Source of the DNA: Sophora flavescens
Taxonomy: Eukaryota; Streptophyta; Magnoliopsida; Fabales; Fabaceae
Length of the DNA: 64,000 nt
Direction: 5' to 3'
Assembly: GCA_030762895.1 (NCBI GenBank)
Contig: CM061063.1
Coordinates: forward strand, 214,132,667 to 214,196,666
A model generated the notes under the pieces. The model did not search any database. It was not told the origin of the DNA and saw only the letters and a list, made by a program, of their open reading frames with translations. Made by a program: the position numbers and the translations under genes. Each line of letters opens with the position of its first letter. Position 1 is the first letter of the stretch. Of this stretch, positions 37,665 to 48,891 are shown piece after piece.

Positions 37665-38378
37665 TTAGAAGTCCAACCATTTCTGATAATAGACACAAGT
37701 TGTTGGGGAGACAATGCCATCAGGTGTACAAAAGCTTATCCGTGGACAAACTCCACAAGGAATGGAGGCCACAGCACCGGCTTTGAGCTGGTCTCTAACA
37801 CCACGCTTGCCTTTGAATCTATAACAAACTCTACCAACAGGAACAGAAGCAAAATCCCCATACCCACTGCTCTTCTCCTCTAAAATGTCATTATCCAGAA
37901 CCAAATTCTTCAAAATCTCTTCCAAATGCTGAGTTGTAACTTCAACAGTGAAGGCCCCAGTCCTTTTGAAATACTCCAATACCCCATCAATGGTGACAAC
38001 CTTGTGCCTGGAAATGTAGGTCAAGCAAACCTGTTTGAGAGCGTTAATGAACTCGACATCGAGTTTTCCTTCGCTGTACCAATCCCCACCCGTGATTTCC
38101 TTGGAGGGTTCGAACTCCGATGCCATGAAAAACTTCCTGGCTTTGTTTTGGATGTTAACAACCTGCTTAATGAGTTGTTTGGATTCCAGTAGCTTAAGGG
38201 ATTTCTTGAAAATGTTTTCAGGGAGGTTTGTTTCGCTTTTGATGTCTCCTGACCATATCCCCGTGTCTCTCTTGGCATGAATGATGTTATAAACAATTCT
38301 CTCTTCCTTTGAAAGAGAATCATTCGCTGCCAAAGCCACCTCTTGGCGTTTCCGTTTATTACCTTGCAAACGACTCAT
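37665..38378 (-). CDS. RPC6: DNA-directed RNA polymerase III subunit RPC6 (RPC34 family)
   Basis: 237 residues, close to the size of plant homologues. RPC6 belongs to the RPC3-RPC6-RPC7 subcomplex that opens promoters for Pol III (tRNA, 5S rRNA). Visible features: the first winged helix (residues about 20-75; GIWSGDIKSETNLPENIFKK, LKLLESKQLIKQV), the conserved PSKEITGGDWYSEGKLDVEF block, a second winged helix (YISRHKVVTIDGVLEYFKRT), and a C-terminal four-cysteine cluster (CGVCPRISFC, then C in SPTTC) that in this family binds an Fe-S cluster. It ends YYQKWLDF. The ATG at 38378 (MSRLQGNKRKRQE) is preferred; the open frame extends seven codons upstream to a TTG but has no other ATG. The coding part has no intron and no break, so it is probably functional. 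Confidence 0.9.
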   Translation of the reverse strand: MSRLQGNKRKRQEVALAANDSLSKEERIVYNIIHAKRDTGIWSGDIKSETNLPENIFKKSLKLLESKQLIKQVVNIQNKARKFFMASEFEPSKEITGGDWYSEGKLDVEFINALKQVCLTYISRHKVVTIDGVLEYFKRTGAFTVEVTTQHLEEILKNLVLDNDILEEKSSGYGDFASVPVGRVCYRFKGKRGVRDQLKAGAVASIPCGVCPRISFCTPDGIVSPTTCVYYQKWLDF

Positions 38379-38402
38379 TACTTTCCTTTGTTTCAACAAT
38401 GT

Positions 38403-39110
38403 CTGGCAGATACAAATATGAATACAATGTAAGAAAGCAGTTCACAGTCAAGTTGTATAAATTTATTTGTCAAAACGTGATGACTTTAAATTTGATATTC
38501 TATCTGTTGTATTTGTCAATTTATACAAATCAAATTGTTTTTTTTTTTACATTATTCAACCAATCACAAATCATCATATATACGATTTTCAAGGGACTCG
38601 GATTCCCTACGATCACTTTACCCGGTCACTACGGATCAAGCTACTCTAGAGTGAACAAAAGTGTAAAGTGAGAAAGTAAATGTGTCTTTGCTCAGCTAAA
38701 GTGGTTTGATATCTTAATGTACTCTAACTAATGAAGGTGGATACAACATCACAACCTTAGGACCTTTTTTTTTTGTTTCCAGTTCCCTATTTTTATTTCC
38801 TTTTTTCAAAATTTGTATTGAAAACACAGAAAAAATAACTGGAATAGAGCAAACAGGCCTTATAACATGCAAAGTTTCTATTTAAACACTAGTATAAGTG
38901 ACAGCAGGGAATCCACAAATCCCTTTCAAGCTAGTTACTATAAAAGTCAAACAAACATGTTTAATGACGTGACAAATCATGATTGATTGACAAGTGCACA
39001 TTTTTTTAGTAGTGCATACCAATTCAATCAATGATAGTTGGTTGGTTCATATATTTTGAATGAAAAGTGCTCTGTTGGTTCCTTAAAAAGAAGGAGGAAA
39101 CAAAAGATAC
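38403..39110 (-). other. Probable 5'-UTR intron of RPC6
   Basis: In gene sense a donor CTAACAG|GTATCT is at 39110/39111 and an acceptor TATCTGCCAG|AC is at 38403/38402, 24 bases before the ATG. The intron would be 708 bp. It contains a degenerate MITE-like inverted repeat near 38757-38876 (ends TTTGTTTCCAGTTCCCT and GCAAACAGGCCTTA). Confidence 0.5.
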
Positions 39111-39330
39111 CTGTTAGAGAAGAATCAAAAATCAGAAAGTTGTGGCGATGCACAAGTCAAAATAAGATAAGAAATCTGAAGAATAGCAGAGAGAGAACAG
39201 GGTAGCGTCGTGGCGGTGACTGGATGAGATCGCAACGAAGGCAGGTGATGGTTGTTGACGAATTCTGGAAGTGGAAGTGAGGGTGAGGTTCTGGTGAGAG
39301 AGAACAGAAACGCGGGTGAGGCCGTGAGGA
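39111..39330 (-). promoter_or_regulatory. Probable RPC6 first exon (5' UTR) and start region
   Basis: In gene sense this is a pyrimidine-rich, GC-richer leader (CTCACTTCC, CACCATCACC, CTCTCTCTGC) upstream of the donor. Its 5' end is not defined. The 144-bp palindromic element at 39349-39492 lies directly upstream. Confidence 0.45.
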
Positions 39331-39348
39331 TTTTTTTATTTTGTTTTA

Positions 39349-39492
39349 GGTTAAAGTAATATTTTGATTCCTACGTATATGGACCAAAGGGAGACTTTCT
39401 GTATGTATATGGACCATTTTAATATTTTTTTATGTCTAAGGACCAAATCGAGAATTCGTGTCACGTATAGGGACCAAAATATTACTTTAACC
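39349..39492. mobile_element. 144-bp palindromic MITE-like element
   Basis: Begins GGTTAAAGTAATATTTTG and ends with the complement, CAAAATATTACTTTAACC. The arms continue with TCCTACGTATATGGACC and CACGTATAGGGACCAAA, so most of the element folds into one hairpin. No clear target duplication. It sits where the RPC6 promoter is expected. Confidence 0.7.
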
Positions 39493-39580
39493 TTTTTTTT
39501 TTATTTGGTTTTCATGTTGTGTGCAACTTTTGACGGTAAAGAAACGCAAAAGGTGCGGCAACTATTTATTGGAAAATTAA

Positions 39581-40134
39581 GGATATATTTGGTTTATTTT
39601 TTGTTTTCTATTTTCATCTCCTAATTTTAAAGATAATTATAAAAAAATAATTATAATTTTGTTACTTTATTTTTATTCTATTTCTTATTTTTAAATAATT
39701 GTACATGAAATAATAAAAACAAATAAAAAGTTGTTTTTAATGTTTTCTGTACATATCTTTAGAAACAGGAAACAAAACGAAGATAAAGTGATAATTTCAT
39801 AATGATTTTTGTTGTAATTATTGCTAAAATTAGGAAATCAAAACAGGAAATAAGAAACAAACTAAACATGGCCTGTTTGTTTTATTTCCAGTTTCATGTT
39901 TCCATTTCCTATTTTCAGAAATAATTACAAAACTGTCCCTTGTTTTCATTCTCTTTCTTGTTTTCAGAAATTTGTACAAGAAACACTGAAAACAAAATTT
40001 TTCTTTCTGTTTTTCACTGTTTCTTGTACAAATATTTGAAAACAGGAAACAAAATGAAAAGAAATTGACAGTTTTGTAATTGTTTTTGAAAACAAAAAAT
40101 GAAAAAGGAACCTGGAAACAAAATAAACAAACCC
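39581..40134. mobile_element. Two abutting MITE-like inverted-repeat elements
   Basis: The first (39581 to about 39873) starts GGATATATTTGGTTTA and ends AAACTAAACATGGCC. The second (about 39866-40134) starts with the shared GGCCTGTTTGTTTTA and ends AAAATAAACAAACCC before TAA. Both resemble the 297-bp element at 25226. They overlap in a few bases at the junction. Confidence 0.6.
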
Positions 40135-40534
40135 TAAGCATTTCAGTTTTGAAAGTATAAAATACATAAGTTCCTACATAAATTTACTCTTTTATTATCC
40201 TTAACTGTGCAAAATTGCACAGGATAGAAAAACAATTCTTTTTAATTATTTATGAATTTATTAATGTAATAAATTAATATTAATTTTAAAAATTATTCAA
40301 CTGGTTGGTCCACAAACCCACATATTAATTGATAATAATTAAAAAAAAACAAATCCACAAATTATTTAATGGTGTGTTTGTTTCAAGGTATAAAATCACA
40401 TTCCCGGAAATTATACCGGAAATGTTATTCCCATTAAGTCTTGCTAACAAGTGTTCTGAGAGTATTAGTTAAGAAATTAATTAAACGAAAGTTTGTATTG
40501 AGAATATAAGTTTAATACTTTTCAATGTAATAAA
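40135..40534. other. Unassigned AT-rich spacer
   Basis: No gene seen. It ends with ataaa (40530-40534), the left target duplication of the Tat element. Confidence 0.5.
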
Positions 40535-43134
40535 TGTCGCGACCGTCCCGTCCAGGAACCGCGAAAAAAGAGGTAGAAGACAGAGGAAACAGAGGAGTCG
40601 CCACTAAAATTTTTTATTGGGAAAATCTTAGAAAAACCAAATTATTTAAAGGTAAATTGATCTAAAAAAAAGAGAGATGAGTCCGGGAGTCGGTTACGAG
40701 TAGGGAAGGTATTAGCACCCCACATTGTCCGTTTAAAAAAAACGGTACCTCAAGTTAATTGTGCAAAAACATTTTAATAACCTTTTAAATATTTATTTTA
40801 CCCCAAAAATTATTTACAAGAAATAATTATTTTTAATTTTTAATATTTTAAATTTTTATTGATTTTTATATTTTTAAATTTTATTGTTTATAAAAACTAA
40901 ATGATGTTGAACATGGCACATGAGTCCACAGGGTAACCTCTAATCTAAGGGACTGGATATGACACCATGTCCATAGAGCATCCCTAAAAATAGAAAAGTT
41001 TAATTATTTTGATTAATTATTTTAACATAAAAAGAGACACAAAAAAAGGAAAATTTAGTTTTGGCTTGACAAGATGATTTATCTTCCTCCTACGTATTCC
41101 TGGGTGCGATGGGAAACTCAAAACCACGTAGTTCTTTTAGAAAAAAGTTTGATTGGTTTATTGATTTTATATTTTGATAAAGATTTGATTTGTTTATTTT
41201 ATTTTTAAAAAAATATTTTATTTTAAAATAAATTCACCTTTACACAGAGTCCAAGATAGCAGTGCTATATGATAAACCCTTACAATTCACACGACACTTG
41301 AGGATGAATAAGTCCATACGTCAACGTCGTAGATTGTTGCGTGAATTTAAAAGATATTTTTCTAAAATGAAATTGGGTAAAATTAGTTAAAAGTGTAAAT
41401 TGAAAAAAAAAACATTTATTGTTTTTTACAAAAGGGAATTCACTCTTACACATGGTTAAAGATAGCAAAGCTATACGATGAATCCTTACAATTTGTACGA
41501 CACTTGAGGATGAAAAAATCCATACATCAACGTCGTAGATTGTTGTGTGAACTCAAAAGATTATTTTTACAAAAAAAGAATTTCTTTAAAAAGGGTTTCA
41601 TTTGGAAAGGATTTTCATTATGAACAAAGAGTCAAAAAAAATCTTAAAAGAGGATTTATTATTTTACCTCTTTTTTGAAAAGGGAATTTGTAATAAAAAA
41701 AGATTTTTTCAATTGAGGAACAAAGAAGCACCAAACTCCTCTTTTTTAAGAAAGAGATGATTTTTTTCATTTTTTTTTCAAAAAAAGATTTTTTTTAAAA
41801 AAGAACTGAAAATCTTTTTAAGAGTCCTCTCTTTTATTTTTATTTAACTTTTTTTGTTTTAAGTAGGCCCAGACTCATAAAAGAAAAAAAGAGAGAGAGG
41901 GGCTTAGTAATTATCCCATAGCTTATGTTTCATGTTGATGGGTTTAACTACATCCTTGACCCAATCACAACCCCCATTTTTTTTAGGAACCACAACAAAA
42001 CAAATAAAACAAAAGATAAAATAAAATCAGAGAAAGATAAGCAGTTTGGGTCAGCTCCTGCCAAACCACTACAAGTCTAAATATGATATCAGTACCCAAT
42101 ATAAATCAAACAAATAAAAATAAAAAAGACAGAAGAAGAAGCAGAGGAAAGCTTCGTTATTACCAACGAAAACAGAGGGAGGAGACCCAAGGAGCTCGGC
42201 AGACGTGGAGGAATGACGACGCGACAGAGGCAAGGGCGGGCGTCGTGACGGTGCGGGTGGACGCGGAGTGGCGGTGGCGAGAGCGGATCTGTAACTTCCG
42301 GTGGCGGTTCATGCGGAGGTTGCTGGGTCCGTTTGGCGGCCTACGGCAGATCTGGGGCTGAGTTACGGTGGCACGCGGAGGATGGATCCGCTTCGAGGCT
42401 GGCGGTGCGTCGTAGAGGAGGGGCGTGACGGCGAGGGGCAGCGGACAGTGGCTTGGAGCAAGGGGAAGAAGATGTGGAGGGAGGAAGAAGAAGATGGGTT
42501 CTATGAGTAGAAGAAGAAGAATGAAAAAAGGATAAAAGAAGAAAGAGTGGTCGTGGCTAAGAGGAACAAGAAGATTGTGGCCTCTCGGTGATTTTTTTCG
42601 TTCCCCCCCCTTTTACTAGATGATACTTCTGTTTATATATTGACAATGGGGAAGATGATGCCAAAATTTGTTATTTGTTTGTTGAGAGGTAAGGACGAAG
42701 GTACATAGGGAGGGTGCCATGGTGGTGTTCCCACTACTCTGTGTGGCTGAGGTAGGTGCAGGGGTTGTTACCCCTTATTTTGGAAAAAAGCACAAGAAAA
42801 CAAAAATGGGGAAATAAAAACAAAGTGGGTTTATACCTAAAATGAAGGGTGCCAGATAGCAACCTTGGGGGAGAAGAAGACAAAAAATTCAGAATTTATT
42901 TTTATATGTTTTTTTCAAATCAGAATGGTCCTTTTTCTTTTCTTTTTTCTGTTTGGATGATGAACCTAAAAGACATCTTGGAAAAACGAAAATGGGCTAC
43001 ACTTGATCATGTAATGGGCCAAAAACAAAAACAAGTTTTTTTTTTAATATTTTGAATTTTTATATATTTTTTCTTTTGTTTTAAAAAATAATAATTAAAA
43101 AGAGAAAATACCCGGACAAAATTAGGTGTTCACA
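40535..43134 (-). repeat. 3' LTR of the Tat element (2600 bp)
   Basis: Ends TGTCGCGACC on the plus strand and ATTAGGTGTTCACA on the other side. It has a TATA box (TATATAAA, complement of 42634-42641). Downstream of it in element sense lies a GC-rich leader (about 42150-42500) rich in CCGCC, CGACG and CTTCTT motifs. A 206-bp direct repeat is at 41231-41565. Purine tract AAAGAGGGGCAGC adjoins the inner end. Confidence 0.87.
41231..41565. repeat. 206-bp direct repeat in the Tat LTR
   Basis: Two diverged copies with CGACACTTGAGGATGAA and CATCAACGTCGTAGATTGTTG, offset by 206 bp. Confidence 0.7.
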
Positions 43135-43254
43135 GCTGCCCCTCTTTACTTGTTTCTTATTAGATAGCAGGTGTAACCGTAGTTAACCTATTATCGTTAT
43201 AAGAAACGAGTAAAGGCATGAACTCCAATTTTGGCTGGGGTTTGCTGACAAGTA

Positions 43255-44015
43255 AAAGGATGCATAATTAAAAGGGCTTACGGGATGGATTGCCCATAGA
43301 AGCTCGAATAGAAAGATAAAAGAGCTTACGGGGTGTGGTACCCTCTGAAGCTTGAACAAAAAGATGGAAGAGCTTACGGGGTATGGTACCCGCTGAAGCT
43401 TGACAAAAGATAGAAAACTTGTGGAGTCGATTATCCGCTGAAGCTTGAAACTAAAAGGTTAAAAGCTTACAGAGTCGGTTATCCCCTGAAGCTTGAAAGG
43501 AAAGGTAAAAAGCTTATGGAGTCGGTTATCCGCTGAAGCTTGAAAGGAAAGGTAAAAAGCTTATGGAGTCGGTTATCCGCTGAAGCTTGAAAAGAAATGT
43601 TAAAAGCTTATGGAGTCGGTTGTCTGCTGAAGCTTGAAAAGAAATGTTAAAAGCTTAGGAAGTCGGTTGTCCGCTGAAGCTCGAAAGCAAAAGGATTAAG
43701 AGCTTGCGGAGTCGGTTATCCACTGAAGCTTGATAGAAAATAAGAAGCATGCGGAGTCGGTTATCCGCTGAAGCTTGAAAAGAAAGGTTAAAAGCTCGTG
43801 GAGTCGGTTATCCGCTGAAGCTTGAAAAGAAAGGTTAAAAGCTCACGGAGTCGGTTATCCGCTGAAGCTTGAAAAGAAAGGTTAAAAGCTTGCGGAGTCG
43901 GTTATCCGCTGAAGCTTGAAAAGGAAGGTTAAAAGCTTGCGGAGTCGGTTATCCGCTGAAGCTTGACAGAAAAGGTAAAAAGCTTGTGGAGTCAGTTACC
44001 TACTGAAGCCTGACA
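43255..44015 (-). repeat. 47-bp tandem array in the 3' region of the Tat element
   Basis: About sixteen units averaging 47 bp, each with GGAGTCGGTTATCCGCTGAA and GCTTGAAAAGAAAGGTTAAA. The copies at 43740-43980 are the most alike and the outer ones are degenerate. Tat elements are known for variable tandem arrays in this 3' region. The plus strand resembles a spaced array, but there is no spacer/repeat distinction as in CRISPR. Confidence 0.9.
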
Positions 44016-44620
44016 GCAAATAAAAACATATGATGTCTGTGCAATCTACGGGGTTTTGTGTTTACAAAAGATAACAACTGCAATGCATGATGTCAGAAAT
44101 GCCCTATATGCTTGATGAAATCCTCAAATGATTTCAATGCAACACAAGGAATGCTCGTAACACATTACTATTTTTATTTTTCATCGCTTAGGTGGTTTTT
44201 ATTATCACCCTCGACCCCTTAGAGTGTTGATCACAGACAAGCCCTGAGATGAACTAAAACAAGTCCTGTCTTCGTGGAGAATAAGATCAAGCACTTTGAA
44301 AGGGGATGTTTCCTTTGCAATGATTGTCCCAATGGTTGATTTTATTGTTCTTTCCCTTCTATAATGCCTCTTGTCAGTGGACCACGGTACCCTTTGTTGG
44401 GAGAACATCTTGTCCTTTACGGCCTTTTGAGGCTTTCAGAGAAATTCTAAATGCTTTTGAAGACATTAATACATGTTTCATATTTCAATATATACTTATC
44501 ATGATGAATGTAAACACAATTGACAAAAGTTAAGGCAAAGGGATAAGGGTAAAAAGAATTGGGAGTCAATGTCATTATATTTGGACCTAAAAGGAATACA
44601 AAGCAAATATTACAATGGAG
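44016..44620 (-). other. 3' non-coding sequence of the Tat element
   Basis: Small frames at 44205-44533 lack recognisable domains. The region is between the array and the 210-bp duplication. Confidence 0.5.
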
Positions 44621-45040
44621 TATGGCATTGCAAAAAAGGTTGTGGAGTGGAATCACATCTCCCTAAGTGACACCTCTTTCCATGACTAGTGTTAGTATCT
44701 CTCATACCATCTTGACTGCTCATTAATCATCATCTGAGCGTGCTATCTGCCCCAGTCTTCATCATCTAGCCCACTGATTCCCCAATTCATCGGCTTGACG
44801 ACACTTCCATTGTTATGTTTTTATTATTAGTATGGCATTGCAAAAAAGGTTGTGGAGTGGAATCACATCTCCCTAAGTGACACCTCTTTCCATGACTAGT
44901 GTTAGTATCTCTCATACCATCTTGACTGCTCATTAATCATCATCTGAGCGTGCTATCTGCCCCAGTCTTCATCATCTAGCCCACTGATTCCCCAATTCAT
45001 CGGCTTGACGACACTTCCATTGTTATGTTTTTATTATTTT
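44621..45040. repeat. Perfect 210-bp tandem duplication
   Basis: 44621-44830 and 44831-45040 appear identical by eye over essentially their full length (both begin TATGGCATTGC and end TTTTTATTATT). Since the rest of the element has decayed, the duplication is recent, or it is an assembly artefact. Confidence 0.85.
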
Positions 45041-45204
45041 TTTGAACCCTAACTTTTGCCTAGATCGCCTTTTCAGGTTTTCAGCCTAGCGGGTTGCTCT
45101 AACTTTTGTCTAGACTGTCTTTTCAGATTTTCAGTCTAGCGAGCTTTTCCTTTTTTCCTTTTTCACTTTTTCTTTTCTTTTCTTCTTCTTCTTGGGAAGT
45201 GTGT

Positions 45205-46185
45205 TCAAGCATGATACTTTTTGACTGCATCTGAGTTTACAGGGAGTGGAAGATCTTCTCCATCCATCCTAGAGAGAATTAAAGCTCCTCCCGAGAAGGC
45301 TTTTTTCACAACGTAAGGTCCTTCGTAGTTCGGAGTCCACTTCCCTCGGTGATCCTTTTGGATTGGTAGAATCTTTTTGAGCACCATGTCACCCTCTCGA
45401 AACTGTCGCGGGCGTACCTTCTTCTCATAAGCTCTCATCAATCTTCTCTGGTACAATTGACCGTGACAGAATGCCCCTAATCTCTTTTCTTCAATGAGGT
45501 TCAATTGGTCTAGTCGATCCTGGACCCACTCAGCTTCTTCCAATTTTGCTTCTCTCATTACTCTTAATGAGGGGATCTATACTTCAATCGGGAGCACTGC
45601 CTCCATCCCATAAACTAAAGAATATGGTGTTGCCCCTGTCGAGGTGCGAATAGAGGTACGATAGTCGTGCAAAGCAAAAGGTAACATCTCGTGCCAATCC
45701 TTATACGTCACCACCATCTTCTGGATAATCTTCTTGATATTTTTATTAGCGGCCTCAACTGCCCCGTTCATCTTTGGGTGGTACGGGGAGGAATTGTGAT
45801 GCTTTACCTTGAAGTTTTTGCACATCTCCTTCATCATCTTGTTGTTCAAGTTGGTCGCATTATCAGTGATAATCTCACTCAGCAACCCATAACGACAAAT
45901 TAATTCATTTTTTACAAATTTGATCACGACATTCCTGGTCACATTGGCGTATGATGCAGCCTCGGCCCACTTTGTAAAATAATCAATGGCAACAAGAATG
46001 AAGCGATGCCCATTTGAGGCTTTTGGTTTGATTGTCCCGATCACATCCATTCCCCACATTGAGAACGGCCAGGGTGCCGACATGACATTCAAGGGAGCTG
46101 GCAGCGCATGAACCTTATCAGCATATACTTGACACTTATGGCACCTCTTCGCATAATTAAAACAATCTTCTTCCATTGTCAACTA
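45205..46185 (-). pseudogene. Tat integrase
   Basis: The CHKCQVYADK zinc-binding half is followed by the catalytic core with all three acidic residues: WGMDVIG, IITDNATNLN and MNGAVEAANK. The C-terminal part has the GPY motif (YEGPYVVKKAF). A stop (45574-45576) separates core and C-terminus, and another (46183-46185, Trp TGG to TAG) interrupts the HHCC region, whose histidines (HEGSFETHASGHA) lie upstream. Confidence 0.9.
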
Positions 46186-46926
46186 GTATTGGCCAGCCCT
46201 CAAGATTTTTCTTGCCATTGCATGACCGCTCGCGTGTGTTTCGAAAGATCCTTCATGGACCTCCTCAATTATCCGTTTAGCTTCGTTTGCGTCAACGCAC
46301 CTCAACAACACCATGTCATGATTTCTTTTATAGAGAATACCTCCATCTAAATAGAAACCCATTGCAAGTCTTCTTGGAGTTCTTTTGTCATTTTCTGAAG
46401 TGCCCGGAGGGTATTCCCTTCTTTGGATGAAGCATTTGATGTCATGGTACCACGGTTTTTGATCAGACTCTTCCTCTATCACTTGACAATATGCAGGGTG
46501 ATCACGACTTTCCATTTTGATGAGTGGTAAGTTCCTCTCGTCACTTACTTTGAACATCGAGGACAAAGTAGACAGTGCATCGGCTAATTGGTTATCTTCT
46601 CGGGGAATATGGTGAAATGTGACTTCATCAAACTGCTCAATCAAACCTTTGATGTAATCATGGTACGTGATTAACTTGGCATCTCGGGTTTCCCATTCCC
46701 CTCTTAGATGGCGGATGACTAATGCAGAGTCCCCATATACCTCCAGTATTCTTGCCTTTGATTTTATTGCTTCCAGGATCCCTAGCGCACAAGCTTCATA
46801 TTCGGCTATATTGTTTGTACAATCAAAGCAAAGCCTTGCAGTGACAGGGAAATAATCATTTTCCGGTGAGATTAGTATTGCTCTGATTCCATGCCCTAAT
46901 GCATTAGAAGGTCCATCAAATAACAA
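46186..46926 (-). pseudogene. Second (archaeal-like) RNase H and integrase N-terminus of the Tat element
   Basis: LLFDGPSN, NNIAEYEACALGILEA, VYGDSALVIRHL and REDNQLADALSTL give the D-E-D-D pattern of the extra RNase H that marks the Tat lineage. It is followed by a linker and the integrase zinc histidines. The start is offset by a frameshift from the first RNase H (frames overlap at 46896-46926). Confidence 0.88.
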
Positions 46927-47519
46927 AGTCCATTTGTCTTTTTCTGGTGATTGTATGTTTGTATGTGATCAAACAAAGCCATTATATCTTCATCTGGGAA
47001 ATCGTATTGCATCGATCCATAATCTTCTACTGGCTGATTGGCTAGATATTCCGTGAGAGCACTACTTTTTACTGCTTTTTGGGTGACATAGACAATGTCG
47101 TATTCTGATAGTAGGACTTGCCAGCAAGCAATTCTTCCAGTCAGAGCAGGCTTATCAAAGATATACTTGATTAGATCCATTTTGGACACCAACCAGGTAG
47201 TGTAACATAACATGTAATGCCTCAAACGGCGAGCCGCCCAAGCCAAAGCACAGCAAGGGCGTTCGATCAGTGAGTAGTTAGCTTCGCAACTGGTGAATTT
47301 CTTACTTAGATAATAAATGGCATGCTCCTTCCTTCCGGACTCATCGTGTTGCCCCAGTATGCAACCCATAGATTCGTCTAGCACAGTCAAATACATGATG
47401 AGAGGTCTTCCCGGCACTGGGGGAACCAAGACAGGAGGTTCCTGTAGATATTGTTTGATCTTCTCAAAGGCTTTTTGACAATCTTCATTCCATGTTACAG
47501 CCTGATTTTTGCGCAGCAA
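46896..47519 (-). pseudogene. First RNase H of the Tat element
   Basis: Retroviral-type RNase H as in all gypsy pol: YLTVLDESMGCILGQHD, KFTSCEANYSLIERPCCALA and the QVLLSEYDIVYV block. It is shifted out of frame from RT near 47530, where the expected run after GFLGRLNY is broken. Confidence 0.85.
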
Positions 47520-47545
47520 TTTAAAGATTGGTTCACATGTCGCGG

Positions 47546-48560
47546 TTAGTTGGGAGATGAACCGGGAATGTAGTTCAATCTTCCTAAAAACCCACGACCT
47601 TCCTTCTCCGTTCGTGGTGCTGGCATATCGATGATTACTCGAACCTTTTCAAGATCAACCTCTATTCCTCTTTGACTAACAATGAACCCCAGAAGCTTGC
47701 CTGATTTCACTCCAAAAGTGCATTTGGCTGGATTCAGTCGGAGCTTAAACTTTCTTAACCGCTCAAAAAGTTTCTGCAGATTATCAGCATGGTCATCTTC
47801 GGATCTGGACTTGGCGATCATGTCATCTACATAAACTTCTATCTCCTTATGCATCATGTCATGGAATAAAGCCACCATAGCCCACTGATATGTTGCCCCA
47901 ACATTTTTCAAGCCAAAGGGCATAACCTTGTAGCAAAAGGTTCCCAATAAAGTGACAAATGTAGTTTTCTCCATATCTTCAGGTGCCATCTTGATCTGAT
48001 TATATCCCGAGAATCCATCCATGAAAGAGAATAATGCGTGTTGAGCAGTATTATCTACAAGAACATCAATGTGAGGCAGGGGAAAGTCATCTTTTGGGCT
48101 AGCTCTGTTCAGATCTCGATAGTCAACACAAATTCGAACCTTTCCATCTTTCTTGGGAACAAGAACGATGTTAGCAACCCATTGAGGGTACTTTACAACT
48201 TCTAGGAAACCTGCATCCAATTGTTTCTTGACCTCCTCCTTGATCTTTAGAGACATTTCTGCTTTCATCCTTCATAGCTTATGCTTTACTGGAGGACACT
48301 CTGGCTTTAATGGCAATTTGTGTTCTGCTACACTGGGGTCTAACCCTGGCATGTCTTTGTATGATCATGCGAAAACATATTTATAATCCATCAACAACCT
48401 GATCAACCTGCTTCGCTCCTTTTCTTTCAGGGAAAGGCCAATCTTGACCTCTTTTTTATCATCTTTGGTTCCCAAATTAATTAGTTCACTCGGCTCTTCA
48501 TGGGGCCGAATTTCCCTGGCTTCTTGTTCTACCAACCTCAATAATTCAGGAGGAACTTCC
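47546..48560 (-). pseudogene. Tat reverse transcriptase with upstream protease-RT linker
   Basis: RT blocks: EVVKYPQWVANIVLVPKKDG, ICVDYRDLNRASPKDDFPLP, FMDGFSGYNQIKMAPEDMEKT, VMPFGLKNVGATYQ and the catalytic EVYVDDMIAKS. Upstream, the linker DMPGLDPSVAEHKLPLKPEC is recognisable but carries two TGA stops, one in place of the usual Trp before SYKDMPG and one in place of an Arg before MKAEM. Both fit G-to-A changes in element sense. Confidence 0.9.
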
Positions 48561-48891
48561 CCGTCATCATCAACAACCTCATCGGCATGATCAATAGGAT
48601 AGTCAAAATTGTATGCTGGGTTATTAACACTGTCATTTTGAAGAGAGTCACTTTTAGATCTACATTTTGATAGTTATCAGGGAAAGATGAATGAATAACG
48701 GTTAAAGACGGGAAACTACATTTATTGGTGAGGAACGATGAATAAAAGCGAAAGTAAAAAAAAAGGATAAGAACATAAAGATATTGAATGCATGCATTTA
48801 TTGATAAGTCATACTGAAACAGAAACAAGTAAGCCCATTACAACAAAAATCCTAAAGCCTTAAGCAGAGCAAAAGGATAAGCCTTACAGAA
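48561..48891 (-). other. Tat gag-pol intervening region
   Basis: Contains no clear protease motif. Part of gag-pro seems to be missing between the G-patch-like segment and the RT linker. Confidence 0.4.

Noticed and set aside
38379..38399. Seven-codon upstream extension of RPC6
   Set aside because: It begins with TTG, not ATG. The ATG at 38378 follows a plausible splice acceptor and opens the basic N-terminus usual for the family.
43255..44015. CRISPR-like spaced repeat array
   Set aside because: Units are contiguous 47-bp tandem copies with no unique spacers, within a plant Tat retrotransposon 3' region.
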